A DNA stretch of 42,188 nucleotides from the NCBI RefSeq assembly GCF_003024195.1, contig NZ_KZ679069.1, positions 1 to 42,188 of the forward strand, written 5' to 3'. The notes under the pieces are model-generated. The model did not search any database and was not told where the DNA came from. It saw only the letters and a list, made by a program, of their open reading frames with translations. Numbering within the stretch: the first letter of the stretch is position 1; each line of letters begins with the position of its first letter. This document shows positions 41,871-42,188 of this stretch, piece after piece. This stretch comes from Streptomyces dioscori. Lineage in GTDB: Bacteria; Actinomycetota; Actinomycetes; Streptomycetales; Streptomycetaceae. The position numbers were made by a program, and so were the translations under genes.

Positions 41871-42152
41871 GCCGCGAAGTGCATGCTGCCCAGGGGGCAT
41901 GCGGGGAATGACAGCGCACGGTCTTCTGACATGGGTCTCTGACATGGGTGCCACCGTTGGCGGGCGAACGGGCCTGAAGACCCTTGTCGGGGAGTTCGGT
42001 CCGCCGGTTGAGGTGCTGAGGCTTGACCCAACCCACAATTGGTAGAATTTGCCTGCCATTTGTGGCGAGTGTAGCTACGGTCCCACTAGGTCGTTTCTGA
42101 TGGCTCTTGTTGGGTGGGGTGGACCAAGCTTCTGAGCGGGCAGGTGCGGGGC

Positions 42153-42188
42153 ATGGTGCGGCGGCATGAACTGAGTGATGCGCAGTGG
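42153..42188 (+). CDS. IS5-family transposase, first 12 codons (cut by window edge)
   Basis: From ATG 42153 the frame reads 'MVRRHELSDAQW', the usual start of one IS5-family transposase group ('RHELSDAxWxxLxPLLP'). The window ends there. The 90 bases upstream, including ACTAGGTCGTTTCTGATGG near 42087-42106, probably contain the element's left end. Confidence 0.65.
   Translation, partial: MVRRHELSDAQW

Noticed and set aside
40450..42036. 528-codon minus-strand frame
   Set aside because: Mostly antisense to the intact SDR gene; only the stretch 41590-41800 is meaningful, as part of an MFS relic.

Overview
The base composition (high G+C), frequent GTG starts, the GGAGG-type ribosome sites and the gene families (secreted GH62 arabinofuranosidase, SGNH esterases, many AraC/MerR/MarR/XRE regulators, MmyB-type XRE, DUF6924-like protein, Fic-type toxin, S1-domain protein) point to Streptomyces or a very close actinomycete. 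No core housekeeping genes, rRNA or tRNA are visible. Insertion-sequence remnants of at least four families and about fifteen broken genes suggest accessory DNA: a chromosome arm or a large plasmid. The window opens with 75 G's and is cut at its right edge inside a new IS5-type transposase.

Layout. 0-8 kb: truncated AraC regulator, secreted GH62 enzyme, zinc-independent alcohol dehydrogenase/quinone reductase, a deletion scar joining the ends of a SnoaL-like gene and an XRE regulator, a frameshifted small CxxC protein, a MerR regulator with a clear palindromic operator, and a decayed secreted lipase fused to an unrelated fragment. 8-13.4 kb: a minus-strand block holding a Zn-type macrodomain protein, a class M-like sirtuin (SirTM) and a SnoaL-like protein with overlapping reading frames, preceded by three 20-bp direct repeats; then MoaF-like, double-SnoaL and (broken) DsbA-like genes divergent from an AraC regulator. 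13.5-19.8 kb: Tat-exported amidohydrolase, two-component pair and MMPL transporter; the amidohydrolase and the transporter carry the same 79-bp element upstream. 20-24.4 kb: Tn3 transposase remnant, CoA-transferase, Fic/antitoxin pair with a three-fold GGTACC operator, DUF6924-like and small secreted proteins. 24.8-27.4 kb: AraC regulator divergent from a flavodoxin-fold quinone reductase, then an IS5 relic.

27.6-32.1 kb is an acyl-CoA catabolic operon (MaoC hydratase, AMP-ligase, amidohydrolase, SDR) divergent from a MarR regulator with two identical operator cores; two of its genes are interrupted and a third overruns its neighbour. 33-37.6 kb holds a secreted SGNH esterase with strong terminator, an IS630-type element bounded by perfect 15-bp inverted repeats that encloses an intact S1-domain gene, and an NHEJ remnant: a DNA-ligase fragment plus a Ku gene whose central core is missing while its frame is open. 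37.8-42.2 kb: MmyB-type XRE regulator divergent from aldehyde dehydrogenase and SDR genes, an MFS relic and the start of an IS5 transposase.

The most interesting parts are the macrodomain/sirtuin module with its iteron-like upstream repeats, the shared 79-bp element, the IS630 element with an apparent passenger gene, and the core-less Ku.
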